From Diphasiastrum complanatum (taxonomy: Eukaryota > Streptophyta > Lycopodiopsida > Lycopodiales > Lycopodiaceae), in contig CM055095.1 of assembly GCA_029204225.1 (NCBI GenBank), positions 51,404,841 through 51,468,840 on the forward strand: a stretch of DNA of 64,000 nt, given 5' to 3'. Positions 1-12,257 of this stretch are shown piece after piece. Positions within the stretch are counted from its first letter, which is position 1, and each line of letters starts with the position of its first letter. The notes beneath the pieces were generated by a model. That model saw only the letters and a list, made by a program, of their open reading frames with translations. It was not told the origin of the DNA and did no database searches. Position numbers and translations under genes: made by a program.

Positions 1-1036
1 GACAAATTTAATTTCTTTTCCAATGATTGAGAACATGAATATAACTTCTCACCCCTTGCTTTTAGTTGGTTTATCATTCCATTATAGTTAGCTAGAATAG
101 TTGAGGAAGACATATCAGCATCTAGAACCATAGAATTGAGAAAACAAAATAGGAATTGACAAACCTTAAAAAAGATGGAATTTATCTTCATCATTTAGAT
201 TGATGAGCTATAAAGTGCACTGGGAGTGACTCACATAAGGAAAACCAAAATTTTAAAGGTTCTGACCAAAGTGAGACAAACACCTAAAAAAGTGGATCTA
301 CAGTATCTTGAGTTTCACAAATCATATTCCCAGATTGTAAAGCGCATGTGAAGTGCCCTATTATAGGAAGAGCAATGATCCAAAAAACACACAAGAACAT
401 TACACAAAAGATGCAGTCTTGGAAACTAGTGAAAACCCGAACTCCTATTCAGCAAATTCAGGAGCGGTAACTTGCAATTAAAGTGCCCTTCAAGATAAAA
501 AGTCTGATGAAAGAAAGTATGAAAAAGATGAAGGTTTGAAAGCTTGAAGAGAAATCTAAACTGCCTTTCTTTTAGAAATCAAGCTCTATAAAGTGCAATA
601 GGAGTACCTGACTGTAGTAAGATCAGCGTTAAAAGAATCTTCTCAAGTCTACAAATTTGCAAAAGTGACAACTTCATGAACTAAAGAAAACTTGATTTTT
701 GTGGTCTCATATCATCCACTAGTCAATTTATAGAATGCTTACATCTTTTTTGGTGCGCCCTACATCAAGAAACTCAATAACTCAAACAAATGGAAAATTG
801 GATTTTTGTAGAGAAACCTGGACCCCAAGAACAAAATGAGGGTTAATCTAGAGCTTCATAAAAAAGTAAGGGTTTCTCCCCAAAAGAAACTGAAAACAAC
901 AGAAATCGATGCCCTACCTAAATGCTTAAAAACTGCTATGTTACCAAGTTACAGCCTATAGGCAAAGCAACACACAATAAAAAAGAGAAATACTGCAAAT
1001 ATTCAGATTAATGGCCGCTATCTGATAAGATTCATA
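1..1036. other. No gene recognised (A/T-rich, upstream of RPB4 exons)
   Basis: I see no convincing coding exon, RNA gene or named repeat here. The stretch lies upstream of the RPB4 exons at 1676-2164 and could be intron or upstream DNA of that gene. I looked for the missing N-terminal RPB4 exons and did not find them. Confidence 0.4.
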
Positions 1037-1139
1037 TCATAGTTGCATGAGCGTTTCGCTGTCTATTTTTTTAACACAAAAAAATCGCAAAAAAGTAAAA
1101 AAATTTAAATTCGCGATTTGCGATTCGCTGCAACTATGA
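1037..1139. mobile_element. Short MITE-like element with terminal inverted repeats
   Basis: The 103-bp segment starts with TCATAGTTGCA and ends with its exact reverse complement TGCAACTATGA. It is flanked on both sides by TTCATA (1031-1036 and 1140-1145), as expected for a target-site duplication. The inner part is A/T-rich and partly self-complementary around TTTAAATTCGCGA. It encodes nothing. Size, inverted repeats and flanking duplication fit a miniature inverted-repeat transposable element; the superfamily is not determined, since a 6-bp duplication is not diagnostic. Confidence 0.7.
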
Positions 1140-1675
1140 TTCATATACAGAACAAGTTGATCTGGCATAATTGAAAGCTAAGATAAACTGAACTAAAGTA
1201 AGGACTACTCTTGAATTCATTCAAGCTATCAAACGAGTAGGCTTGAACCTATTTATGGTTGTTGAGAGCATATGAAAATTAAATTAGGGAAATGTCCACG
1301 TGGTAAGTACCCAGTACAATCACATGATTGAAACAGTGAATAAATGCCCAGTCATTTCGAACATGGGCCCAAGTGCCCAAAGCATAAAGTATGATGTTAT
1401 ACAATAGGCCAAGGCCCAAGGCCCAAATTTTATTGCAAAAATGGCCCATAACACCCATCACTAATATGTCGCCCATCTACCATAATTATGTAGCTGACAT
1501 TTGTTGCTTGTATATGTCTCTTTCTTTGATCAGGTTTTTCCATTAACATTATGGATGCTGTAGGTTTTCCTGATTTTGGTTGGGGAAAAAGAGGGGTGGG
1601 CGTGCCGTGGTTGTGTTAATTTCTTGTTTGCATTCTAATTGTATTGAAATATTATGACTTTAACCTTCAACTCAG
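1140..1675. other. Non-coding, probably RPB4 intron
   Basis: No exon is recognisable before the acceptor at 1673-1675 (tract ending CTTCAACTCAG). If the RPB4 gene is complete in the genome, this is the 3' part of an intron of at least 1.6 kb that also holds the MITE. Confidence 0.4.
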
Positions 1676-2164
1676 AGTACTCAGTCGAAATCAACTTGCG
1701 GAGTTTGAGGTAAATATTGACCAATGTATTTTGGTATCTATATGTTAATTGTCAAGTTTTTGAGCCTACATCAGCCAAAAGAGAAACTAGCTGCTTATAT
1801 CTATGAATAATAAAAAAATATTTAATGTGTTTCAGTTTTGATCTTTCTCTACCAATAGTCAGTATTCTTGTTTGAATTGTAGGTATGTGTGATTGGGAAC
1901 TTGTGTCCTGAAACTGTTGAAGAAGCAAAAGCATTGGTCCCATCCATAGCTGTAAGTACAAGGGCATTAACATGTTACTACTTTGGAGCAAGACATTTTC
2001 TAAGAACTGTGGAGCTGTCAAGGCTGACACAACTCTTATAAAGCCTTTTAGAATTTGAAAAAGAGATTATGTTCATTGTCATATGCCAGAAAAAGGATCG
2101 AATGGATGATGAACAGATTGAGCAAATGCTAGCTGATCTTGCGACTATCAAGAAGTATGAGTAG
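1676..2164 (+). CDS. NRPB4: DNA-directed RNA polymerase II subunit RPB4, last three exons (5' part absent)
   Basis: RPB4 pairs with RPB7 to form the stalk of RNA polymerase II in the nucleus. Three exons can be read: 1676-1709, 1883-1951 and 2090-2164, the last ending in TAG at 2162-2164. The introns begin GTAAAT and GTAAGT and end GTAG and CCAG, and the reading frame is kept across both. The peptide runs through LSRNQLAEFE, VCVIGNLCPETVEEAKALV and DDEQIEQMLADLATIKKYE. These are the conserved C-terminal HRDC-like part of plant RPB4, with the hallmark GNLCPETVEEA and the acidic MLxDL helix before the C-terminus. The first visible exon starts in the third position of an Arg codon, so at least one upstream exon must exist. 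None is recognised within the 1.67 kb before it, so the gene either has a long intron reaching outside the window or is a 5'-truncated copy. There are no stops or frameshifts in what is visible, which favours a working gene. Confidence 0.88.
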
Positions 2165-5100
2165 TGTGACTTTAGCATGATCAATAATCGGAGATCATCA
2201 AAAAATGGTACGTAAAGTCGGTGAGTCGGAATTCAAGTATTTGAGTTATTTTCCATTAGTACGTCTCCTAGTAACTTCATTTAAAAAACTTTCAAGGTTG
2301 TGGATAAGTTCTGCGTAAGCCTTGTTACTTCCAATTCACATTTTAACCCTTTTCGTCCTTACTCTCTAATATCTTGGATTGTGAGAGGTGATTTACAGGT
2401 TGTTAGGATTGTAAGGTTAACATTTATTAATGGTTTTGTCGATCTGGTTCTTCATAAAATTGAGCAAGCAAGGTAGATAGCTTTCTTTAAATGTTTTGCA
2501 TATCAAATTGTCTTATTTTTTACAATGTGAGCAGATGTTGACTTCTCAAAGTGTGGCGAGAAATATCTCTGTTTGGCCTAGTCAATCCAGCACGTAGGAA
2601 GACAAGTCAGGTCTTCCTATTTCAGCTTTTTTGAAGATATGGAATCCATATTACCACAACATTTATGTCTGCACACGGAATAATTAGTGCAGTTTGACAT
2701 GCTAAGGTGTATTTCAATTTGTATGTGTGTGGCTGTGCAGGGGCACGCATGTGCACCTAGTTTAGCTAGATATAATTAGACCAAGTGATTCTAAACCAAA
2801 TGAAATGAATTGAAACAAAGTTTAAGAAAGTTGTCATGTTACAATTCAACAAATTGAGCTAAAACCTTATTAACAATTGTAGTAAGGTTCCGACAGCCGT
2901 AACTCATAGTTGAGGAGGGCATGTCACATGCATCCATTTATACCAAAAAACCTTGTTTTAACGAGGGATTTTGTGTGGGAATCGTAGGCGTTAATCCATG
3001 CCGCTATTGATTATTCATATCACAACATAGAGAACTTATTATTTTGGGCCCATTTCAGGTGTATATCCAACAATGTCTCGAGTTAGGTTGAAATAAGTTT
3101 GGATTGTATTGTAACTTTCAGAACCATGTCGGCTGAGAACTATTTTTGAATTCTCAAGGTTATGATATTTGGTTGTTGCAATTCGCCAATGTTGCGTGCC
3201 ATATATTGCAAGTTAGTAATTTGAAACACGATAATCTAGTAAGCAATGTGCAATGTACAAATGTGATATCATTCAAGCCAGTAGGGCCAAAGAAAATTCA
3301 CTACTTTGAATCAGAAAAAGATTAATTGGATGTTGGTTGTTGTCTCACCCTTTGTGCAAGTGCTCTATTGATGCGAATTTGTTGTTTTTTTGCTGAATGA
3401 GAAGTTTTCCTCAAAAGGTGGTTCTAGGCCAATCAGGGCAGACATAGTAAATACTCTGTACAAAACCATAATCTCAATTAAAGAGGATGTGCTGATTAAT
3501 ATGCTACAGGTTTTACATGTTTTTGCCAAGAAAACTTCTACTTGAATGACTTGCTTACATGAAACACTAACCTCACCTTTAAATGATGATTTTCAGGTGT
3601 ATAATGGAGGAGATGTTGGCTATTCAATTGTCCAGGATTTATTAATTATGACAGTGGCAGTGAAATGTTGCTGTGTCTTTAAGCGTTTTGAATTTTGATG
3701 GTGGCAAGAAATTAAAGTATAAACTTGATCAGTTCATCTTATGATGACATAACGACTCTATATTGGAAAATTTTGTCATGGGTATCTTTCTTCACAGCTC
3801 ACTGCAAATTTTGTCGTATATAAAGTCTACCTTTGGCTTATCTTTTAGCCTTACTACTTGGTTAGTTATCGTACTGTGTGAGTTGTTTTCTTCCATTCGG
3901 TGTTTGTTGAACTTTGTTCTTATGTTTCAGGTCAATTGTCTTCTTGATGCACTGGTCTTTTCTTTTGTTTTCTGCCACTCTACCTCTTTAGGCTGTATTG
4001 TGTTTGTTTTTTGCTTGTCACATTTGATTTTTTTTTCTGTGATAGGTCTGTTTGTTTGGTCATGTTATTTACCCTCTTTCTTTTCAATCCCTGCCATCTT
4101 TTTTTCCTTTTTCCTAGGGTTTTCTGGGTTGCGGCCGCACCACTGCCTTCCGTTCTGCTTGCTGTACATGAGAGATGGTGTTGCACATTTGAATCTTATC
4201 AAAAAATAATGGTGCCCAAGTTAGAGCTTGAGTAACAATTATTTATTCGGTGAAAAAGTGAGATTGTCTGCAGCAAGATCTGATCTGTAGCACCATGTGT
4301 CTTCATGTGGATCATAGTATGCAACATATGTTCAATTTATCCAAAAGCATGAGCTGTGCTCTTTGGTCAGAAGCATTTAGACTATTTTCTTTACGATTGT
4401 TATGTTGGTACTAGTAATGATCTTACTGAAAGATCAAATTTTTAGATCAGGATCTGATCTTTATTTAGCACCATATATCTTAACATGGATACGTGTATGA
4501 AAAAACCAGAAATGGATTGCCAAAATTGAATGTTGGTGGTATTGGTGTAGTTCGTAACTAACTATTACTTGATGTAAAGTTTTCCAATAGCTTCTTTGTC
4601 AGATTGTTGCTATGCCCCCCTTTCTCATTCAAGGTATACAAAGTTCACTTATTTAATCGAGCCTTGAATGACATTATAAGACACCTCTCCTTGGGCGAAA
4701 GTCAGCTGAATTGTTAGTCAAAATGATCAGCATAACATGTACTCAATAGTGTCCGATCTATCTCTCTCCAAACAGGCATGTAAAATTAGTGCCTGTAAAA
4801 TTAGTTATACTCGCGTTTTTACTTGCCTACAAAGATATTTAAAAGACTGTTGGGAATCTTTATTTGCCATCATATCTTTGAGATTTACCTCTGACAGCAT
4901 TGGCAAGTAAAATCAATCTGTGAATTCTACTCGCTTGTGGAGAGTTCTACTCAGCAAAAGTCATTTTCTTTAAATTCTTGTTTGTGATTCCACATGGATA
5001 AGAAACTTGAATCATTGATTATATCGAATAGATTAAGTGATTGCGAGGAGGTTGCAATTCTGCTAGTGTAACCGACCATAGCACTCTAACCTTAGGATTA

Positions 5101-7020
5101 CCTAAAGGATTTAGGCAGTTGATGAAGTGGATAGATATCCAACCTTCCAGGCTGCGTGCGTAGATTCCAAGCAGTGGACAATAGTGAAAGTAGGAGCACC
5201 AATTCAAATAGCTCTATCGATCAAGCTAGGGATGAGCCAAACCTAAGGCTAAGTTACATGATGACACCTAAACTTCTAGCATGAACAATGCTAAAATGAT
5301 TATCTTTTTAGAGAAATTACATACGGAGAGTAATGAGCATTTGAGGAAGCTCATTAACGATATTACGGTCTTAGTAGATCAGAAGCTGAAGAGCTTACAA
5401 CTCCAACACACCCAATAAGCACCCCACCTGCTTTTCCTAGACGAGAAGCCATTTAGTACCCCCATTGTGCAAGAAGTCACACTAGGAACGAGCTCCCCTA
5501 GTTGAGACAGAGGGTAAAACCACCAACACGTTATTGTCTATCTGATTACATAAGCAATCATGACACCAAGGACTATCAATACAACCTTAGGAATCAACTT
5601 GTCAAACCATACAACTTTGCAACATAGAATCCATTGCCCTTGGCACAGTGTCAAGGTGCCTTGTCGCACCCTCTGTCTAGATTGGCTTTACCAAGGATTA
5701 GTTGTTCAATCTCCATCGTGCTAGCAAAACACCAACGGTTGAACCTAGTGGAAGTCAGTGATGAGGCATACTATTTAGAGGTAGATGCATCAGAAGACAT
5801 TCAGATGCATTTAATACATATGGGACAAATGGGGAGTTAATTCTCATTTTTTCCAATCCAATATAGGGTACAAGATTCATAGCTCCCATTAAATGTTATC
5901 TGTGGAAGAAATCTTGATTGCCCTCATAAGCTTCAAGACAATTTTGTTTTCTTGTTTCGAGATTGCGGCGAGATTGCGGGTATGGCCACCCATGTTTGAC
6001 GTGTCCACTACGGAATTAAAAACAAGACGCTAAAGAAAGACTAACTACGCCACTCAACTAGTGAGGTGGGAGTATCAAAAGTGCCAACCATGCCAATATT
6101 TGTCCAAACTAGAGCGCATAAATGTCAAGACCACAAGCCGGTCACCAAGCACACCAATACAAAAGTCGTTAGTGGCTCCTCTGGATCTTTCTATATCAAA
6201 GAATAACCTAACCCCATCGTTGAACATGATAATTTTAGGCACATGGAGGAGTGGGCGAAGGAAGCTCAGGCTTGATTCCTAGCCAAAGACACAACCTCAA
6301 ATCTTGATACCCATTGATCTTGTGCAGTGATGATAAATCTATCTCTTTAGTTCATGCAAGTCCTTCATAGACATTGACTCTTGGGGAGCTGTCATGTCCT
6401 GCCTCTCTATATTTTGGCTCTAGACATTACTACCACCACCACTTCATCCACCTCATAATACTTAAAATAGTGTGGGACATTATGTAAGGGCTTAGGTTTT
6501 TTAGTGGCGATTTTGGCTTGTATTTGCAAGGAAGTCATCAACTCACTTTTTATGCTATCTTATCATCCTTAGCTATCAACTCCGCAATCTTAGCCTTATA
6601 AAGAGGCTTGCAAGTTCTTGTGAGGCCAAAGGTGGATTTTTCATCATTAAACCTCATTTGTTTTAATGTTTGCTTTTGTCCTTTAGGTTACCTTTTGATG
6701 GTAAATGTAATAGGCAGAATCATCCAATAAAATGTTTTATACCATTATTACGAAGATGGTGGAAGCAACTCACTCAGATTGTGAATACGAGCTCTATGCG
6801 GCCTTATGGGATTTCATGACCACCATTACCTAGTGTAAGGGTAGCCATCACAAAATGGTTAAGGAGTGAGAAATCTACCAAACAAAGATTTACAACCTCC
6901 TCAAACTTCATAAAACATGATATCTTGCACTCCATGCGTTAGTTGTAGAGAAACAATGAAGAAAAACATGGCACGATTGATATTAGATCCTCCTTACTCC
7001 TTATATGCAAAGGAATATTG
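2165..7020. other. Long stretch without a recognisable gene
   Basis: The first few hundred bases are probably RPB4 3'UTR and downstream DNA. Short open frames at 3763-4209, 5634-5840 and 6061-6282 match no family I know; the first is a pyrimidine-rich frame giving a Phe/Leu/Ser-rich peptide. Two diverged copies of a motif near AAGATCTGATCTGTAGCACC lie at about 4277 and 4448. Parts of 5300-6300 have the look of decayed coding DNA, but no motif supports a name. Confidence 0.4.
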
Positions 7021-7024
7021 AGAA

Positions 7025-7971
7025 ACCATATCATCATCCAACGAGGTTAGAGTCATTGACAAGTTCAATGGATCTAACTTCTACATCTGGAAGTTAAAAC
7101 TCAGGATGATGTTGATAGATAGAGATCTTTGGGATGTAGTAGAAGGTGCTGACTTGAAACCAGAAGATGGTGATCAAGCAAAGGCATGGAAGATCAAATA
7201 TCAGAAGGCCTTAGCATGTATCACACTCAATCTGGCCAACTCCCAAATATCTCATATTACCACATGCAAAACCTCTAAGGATGCATTAGATTTATTATCA
7301 AGTCTATATGAGACTCATGATGTAACCACTAGGTTTCACCTTAGAAGGAAGTTCTTTACTCTTAGCATGTCTCTACTGCCATCACTTCTCACATCAACAG
7401 TTTCAAATCTTTAATGGATCAAATGTGCTATTCAAGATGATGATGCTGTTATGACCTTGTTTTCTTCTCTTCCAAAGTCGTATGAACACTTTGTGGTGAT
7501 GATCTCCACAGAACCTGACCTCACTCTTCAAAAGGTGACCGGTTAGCTACTTCAAAAAGAAATGTGAAAGACCTGCGGCTTGTCCATCAAAGACAAATCC
7601 ATGGCCCTGTACACCAAGAAGAAAGACTATTCCAAGGGCAAGCTCAAGTGCAACAGCAACAACGGAAGCCTCACACTCGAGCTGAGAATAGTGGATCGCG
7701 CAAGAAGCTTTTTTGTAGATATTGCAAGAGAGCCAATCACGACATCAAGGAGTGTCCTGTTCGCATCTACAATGAGGCAAAGAAGCAACAACAACAACAG
7801 CCAGACTCCTCCAACACGATGGAATTCAAGGAACAAGATACACACTTGTTAATGGCTTACAACAGTGGCAACAAAAACCACGATAGTTGGTATCTGGACA
7901 GTGGTGCTACCTAACACATGACCTCTCACAAGGAATGATTTATCGAGTATGCAGCTTACAACATAGATCAA
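7025..7971 (+). pseudogene. Ty1/copia gag and start of protease (element A), broken
   Basis: This is the N-terminal part of a copia polyprotein. The gag (UBN2-type) region reads DKFNGSNFYIWKLKLRM and then WDVVEG, typical of copia capsid proteins. After a stop near 7412 and frame changes, a CCHC zinc knuckle CRYCKRANHDIKEC is read at about 7710-7755, followed by a Gln-rich stretch encoded by CAA/CAG repeats. The aspartic protease motif WYLDSGAT is at about 7887-7910, with TAA directly after it. The initiating ATG is not identifiable. The frame is cut at 7971 by the LTR of element B, and the rest of A is not found on the other side. Confidence 0.85.
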
Positions 7972-9022
7972 TGATGAGAATGAGAAGAATAATTCACGAA
8001 ACAGTCATGAAAAAACCGTGATTCTCACTTGTGTCTCAAATGGAGTTCAGATCCGATCGCTGGACACTACCAACTGAATCACTCCTACAGTCCTCTAGAG
8101 TGTAGTCAGGCACTGCTGATCTACGTTCATAAATTTTAATGCAGCATTCAACATAGTTTCAACCAAGGTGCAGAATTCAAATGAACGAGAAAGAACATAG
8201 ACATATGATTAACAGTAGAAGCATTTGCATTCGAGATCAGACATAATGCAAATTGACATGTGCACAAAGGCTACGATATCATCTATTGATTTTCTTCTCT
8301 GATTCTTCAGGCACTGCATGCAAATCCACGCAGTGCGTTGGCATGAGAGAAAACACGGTTCTCTCATGAGTAATCGTCTTGCTTTACTAGCGGACAGTTG
8401 GATCTCTATGGATCTTGATCACAGAGCTTGTCTCGCACACAGGCGGACTTATTGTCTGTATTTTTGTCTTCGATTGCGTACTAGCATCAGACTGTTACCT
8501 TACACTGTATGTGTATTCTGTTGATCTATATGTCAAGTATCATCTAATAAGTATGGTCGCTCTATGTGAATCTAAGAGTAGAGTGATTAAACATCTACAA
8601 TTAATCAGGGAATTACAAGAGTGACAGATTAGCCACGACCTAAAATGTATTTGCTGATGTCATACCATCAGATCAGATATCTGTACTTCTGCGTACTTGC
8701 ATGATCTTGCTGGTACCTCTTTGGAGCGTGCAGACAGGAGAAGGTTTCATTTCTTTCGTTGGCTTCGTTTTGGTCGTTTGTCTTCTCTCGTACTGGACCG
8801 CAAAAGATTCTCGTTTGTGAATCTTTCGTGTTCGCAAACTATTCGTCTTCGTCTTCTTTGACTTTCGTGTTCGCGAACCGTTCGTCTTCGTTTTCTTTGA
8901 CTTTCGTGTTTGCGAAATTTTTCGTGCTTCGTGTCTCCGGATCTTCGAGTTCGCGGATGTCTTCGTCGGGTTGAGGGCTGAAAGCTAGCAAGGCTTTGTA
9001 ATTAGAAACGTTTGTTTCTTCA
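7972..9022 (-). repeat. Left (3') LTR of minus-strand copia element B
   Basis: The LTR starts TGATGAGAATGAG and ends GTTTCTTCA (TG...CA). The first 350 bases match 13331-13690, and the distal end resembles the end of the related LTR at 38001-38676. The complement of a polypurine tract follows immediately. The five bases before the LTR are ATCAA, a candidate target-site duplication. The opposite LTR is truncated, so the duplication cannot be confirmed. Confidence 0.85.
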
Positions 9023-9737
9023 GCTCCCTCTCAAAGCATGATAGCTTTATGATCCCGAGACTGCTCCTTTGTCTCTCAAAGAGTACTTTGTCCAGGGCTT
9101 TAGTGAAGATGTCAGCAACCATGTCTCTCGTTCCGATGAAGGTGGTCTGCAGTATCTTCTTCTCAATTAGATCCCTGATCAAGTGGTACTTGATCGCAAT
9201 GTGCTTCGTTCTGGAATGGAACACGGGATCTTTTATCAGGTGTATTGCAGAGGTGTTGTCCATCTGCAAGACCAAGGGCTCGTTCCTTGTTTCGTCCAAT
9301 TCGTCCACAAACTGTCTTAGCCAGATTATTTTGTTGGCCATCTTTGTTGCTGCTACGTACTCTGCTTCGCAAGATGACTGGGCTACAACGGTCTGCTTCT
9401 TGCTGACCCAGAGAACTGCTGCTCCTGATGCAATGGTGCATCCTCTTGAGACGCTTTTACAGTCGTCCTTGAGAGATGCCCAGCTAGCATCGCTATAGGA
9501 AAGTATCCTGAAACCTACACCACGACAATAACACAAGCCATAATCCCTCGTTAATTGAAGATATTGCAAAATTCGTTTTGCAATCTTCCAATGTGTCGAG
9601 CAGAATATGCTCATCCTGAATACTGCATAAGCAACATCAGGACGTGTATTGTCAGCAAGGTACATCAGTGATCCTATTAGCTTCATGTAAGGTGTGAGCT
9701 GCATCTCTCTCTTCCTCAGTCTTTGGACAGTCATCAT
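8985..9737 (-). pseudogene. Copia element B: reverse transcriptase end and RNase H
   Basis: An open frame of 250 residues covers the RT thumb and the RNase H domain. It has the copia signatures LIGSLMYLADNTRPDVAYAV, YSDASWA (first catalytic Asp), SSCEAEYVAAT (Glu), QMDNTSAI (Asp), HSRTKHIAIKYHLIRD and VADIFTKAL. The stop lies 38 bases inside the LTR, so polyprotein and LTR overlap slightly. Upstream RT coding continues at 9738-10500 with frame disruptions, so the polyprotein as a whole is not intact even though this segment is open. Confidence 0.9.
9023..9036 (-). other. Polypurine tract of copia element B
   Basis: On the minus strand CTTTGAGAGGGAGC lies directly before the LTR 5' end (TGAAGAAACAAACG). 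This is the expected site and composition for the plus-strand DNA primer of a copia element. Confidence 0.75.
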
Positions 9738-10500
9738 TCGTCAGCACCATCCTTGTGAGCATTGGAGTGTTCGCTCCTTTGCAGTTTAGCATCCCAAATT
9801 CTTCTAGGATCTTCTGGGTGCATCTGGACTGGTGAAGGTATAACTTACCTCCCTCGTAGTCCCTTTCAATTTACAAGCCTAGGTAACACCTGGCTTCTCC
9901 CAGATCCACTATCTCGAAATGTTTCGAGATGTCTGCCTTTACTTTAGCTATTAGCTGCTCACTCCTGCAAAGTATCAAAGTGTCGTCCACATACACAGCC
10001 ACAATGATGATCCGCCCATCTGTATCTCTGACATATACATTGGAATCAGCCAACAGAGGCCTGAATCCTAATGATTTCAGGGCTTGATCTTTCTTCTTGT
10101 ACCATTGTCGGACTGATTGTTTCAGACCGTAGATGCTTCTATGCATTCTGCATGCATAGTCAGGAAGTGAATTCGAGACATATCCTGGGGGTTGATCCAT
10201 GTAGACCTCTTCATCTAATTTGCCATGCAAGAAGGTTGTCTTCTCGTCCACAATGTGGATCCTGAGGTCATAAGCTGTTGTATATGCAGATAACAGACGT
10301 AGGGATGAATGTTTGACGACAGGAGAGAAGGTTTCAGAGTAGTCAATACTGTATCTCTAAGAGAAACCCTTCACTACCAGTCTTGCCTTGTATTTTGTGA
10401 TGTTCCCATCTGGTCCATATTTGAGTTTGAAAACCCATTTGCATTTGACAGTCTCGCGCTTATGTGGTAATGGCTCCAACGTCCATACCTAGTTCTTCCT
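9738..10500 (-). pseudogene. Copia element B: reverse transcriptase core
   Basis: The largest open part (9871-10251) contains the palm motif AVYVDDTLIL with the catalytic YVDD, preceded by SIYGLKQSVRQWYKK and followed by HFEIVDLGEARCYLG. Further upstream on the minus strand come KWVFKLKYGPDGNITKYKAR and SIDYSETFSPVVK, the copia RT N-terminal blocks, with a stop in the GFS/RYS region. Order and spacing are those of a full-length copia RT, but stops and a frameshift near 9740-9870 make it inactive. Confidence 0.9.
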
Positions 10501-10800
10501 CATGGACTCCATCTCTTCGTTCATGGCTTGGATCCATTTGTCTTTTTTTGGACCTTCAATTGCCTCCTCGAAAGTCTGTGGTTCATCACTAAACCCACAG
10601 AACTCTTTTGATGTGGAAGCTGAGCTGCCTGGCACATATCTTGCTGGCGCTCTTCGTAGCCTTGTCGACCTTCTGGGAGATCCTCCTTTGCCCTTATCTG
10701 CTCTGCTTGGTCTGAAACCATCTTGGTTTACAGGAACCGTGGCAGCAGGTTGCCTCTCGAATCTTTCTTCGTCAGATTTGTCGCTCGAATGGGAGGCAAC

Positions 10801-11807
10801 TCAAAAATCTTCATTTTCGTGTTCGTCCTCTGCTCCCTCTGTCGTTGGCGGCAGGTCATAGTACTGTCTCTCCAGAACTTCGTAGCTGACAGGATCGTCG
10901 TTGGCCATTGTCCTGCTCTCATCGAATCTGACATCTCTCACTATTTTCACAGTGTTCGTGTCTGGCTTGTAGACTTTGAAGTATGACGAATTGTTGTCAT
11001 AACCTACCAGAAATCTCTGTTTGGCTTTCTCATCAAGCTTCTTTCGAAGCTTATTAGGAATATGTGCATAAGCTGCACAGCCAAAGATTCTGACGTGAGA
11101 CAGGTTGGGCTTCCTACCCCACCACAGCTCATGTGGTATCGTGTGAGGAACACCAGACTTGCCCATTCTGTTCTGGATGTATGTGACTGTAGCTACTGCT
11201 TTAGCCCACAATGCCCTTGGGGCCTTCGAGTAGGCTATCATGTATCTGGCTGCTTCCATTAGGGTCTTGTTCTTTCGTTCAGCAACACCATTGTGCTGCG
11301 GTGTGTAGGCTGCAGTTCTTCTGTGAATGATGCCACGATCATTGCAGAAGTTAGTGAAGCAATTTGAGATGTATTTGCCACCTCGATCTGTTCTGATCTG
11401 CTTCACTTTGCTGCTGTACATCTCTCAGCCCAATTCACATATTCTGTGAATTTATTAAGTGCTTCAAATTTATTCTGAATGAAATACAATCTGACAAATT
11501 TGCTATAATCATCTTTAAAGGTTATGTAATACTTTGAACCTCCTACTGAGATCACGTTGAATGGTCTGCAGATGTCAGAGTGCACTAGCTCCAGAATCTT
11601 TGTCGTTCTGTAGGAGTCTTTGATGAATGTTGTGCGTGACATCTTGCCCTTCAAACATGCATCACAGGTGGTTGAACTGGTTGCATTCGAGATGTTGACC
11701 CCTGTTATCGCTCCATGATGGCTTGGTTGATAAAGTGCCATTGAGTTCATGTGGCAGAGTCTTCTGTGCCATAGAGTGTCTGGCGAGTCGTCATGAGTCT
11801 GATGCAC
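10801..11807 (-). pseudogene. Copia element B: GAG-pre-integrase and integrase
   Basis: Two overlapping open pieces (10801-11421 and 11403-11807) together encode the integrase. The N-terminal zinc-binding part has WHRRLCHMN and CDACLKGKMSR. The core has VHSDICRPF (first Asp), IRTDRGGKY (second Asp) and GVAERKNKTLMEAAR (Glu), a complete DD35E set. The C-terminal part has FGCAAYAHIPNKLRKKLD and the FLVGYD block. The frame break near 11410 separates the first Asp from the rest. The Ty1/copia order protease-integrase-RT-RNase H is kept along the minus strand. Confidence 0.92.
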
Positions 11808-12257
11808 CTAATCTGTAGGTAGGCATACCTTCAAATGATATAGGTTCCCTTTCCTTCTGCCTTGAGCGATGAGAGTACTGGTACTGGCATCAATCACATT
11901 GCATGCTTTGTCAGAAAATGTCACACACATCCCTGCATCTGCTATTCTTGCTACAGAGAGCAAGTCTTGTTGCAGAGTAGGCACGAACAGAACGTCTTCG
12001 AGTCGCCTGTCTCTGCCATTTGTGTTGAGCCATAGTGAACCAATACCGTTCACTTGATGTCTAGATCCATCTCCAAGAACTATGAATCTTGAGGGATCTG
12101 CACTTCTGAAATCAGACATGATTCGTCTTGATGTCACGAAGTGTGAGGTGGCTCCTGAATCTAAGATCACCTTATGTGTGTCAGATGTTGATGCTACACA
12201 CACATCTTCACAGATATAGGTGGTCGAAAAATTTTTGTTTGTTCTTTCTTCACCCAT
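11808..12257 (-). pseudogene. Copia element B: aspartic protease
   Basis: The motif VILDSGATSHFVTSRR gives the D-S-G-A catalytic site of retroviral-type proteases. It is followed by FIVLGDGSRHQVNGIGS and a VLFVPTLQQDLLSVARI segment, the usual link into the pre-integrase region. A stop separates this frame from the integrase frame at 11808. It overlaps the zinc-knuckle frame upstream, so a frameshift lies near 12200-12257. Confidence 0.88.

Noticed and set aside
3763-4209. 148-residue Phe/Leu/Ser-rich frame that looks like a membrane protein
   Set aside because: The DNA is pyrimidine-rich like intron sequence, and such T-rich frames always give hydrophobic peptides; there is no family match.
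6061-6282. KCQPCQ motif as a possible gypsy integrase zinc finger
   Set aside because: Neither the upstream His pair nor any downstream core motif is present.
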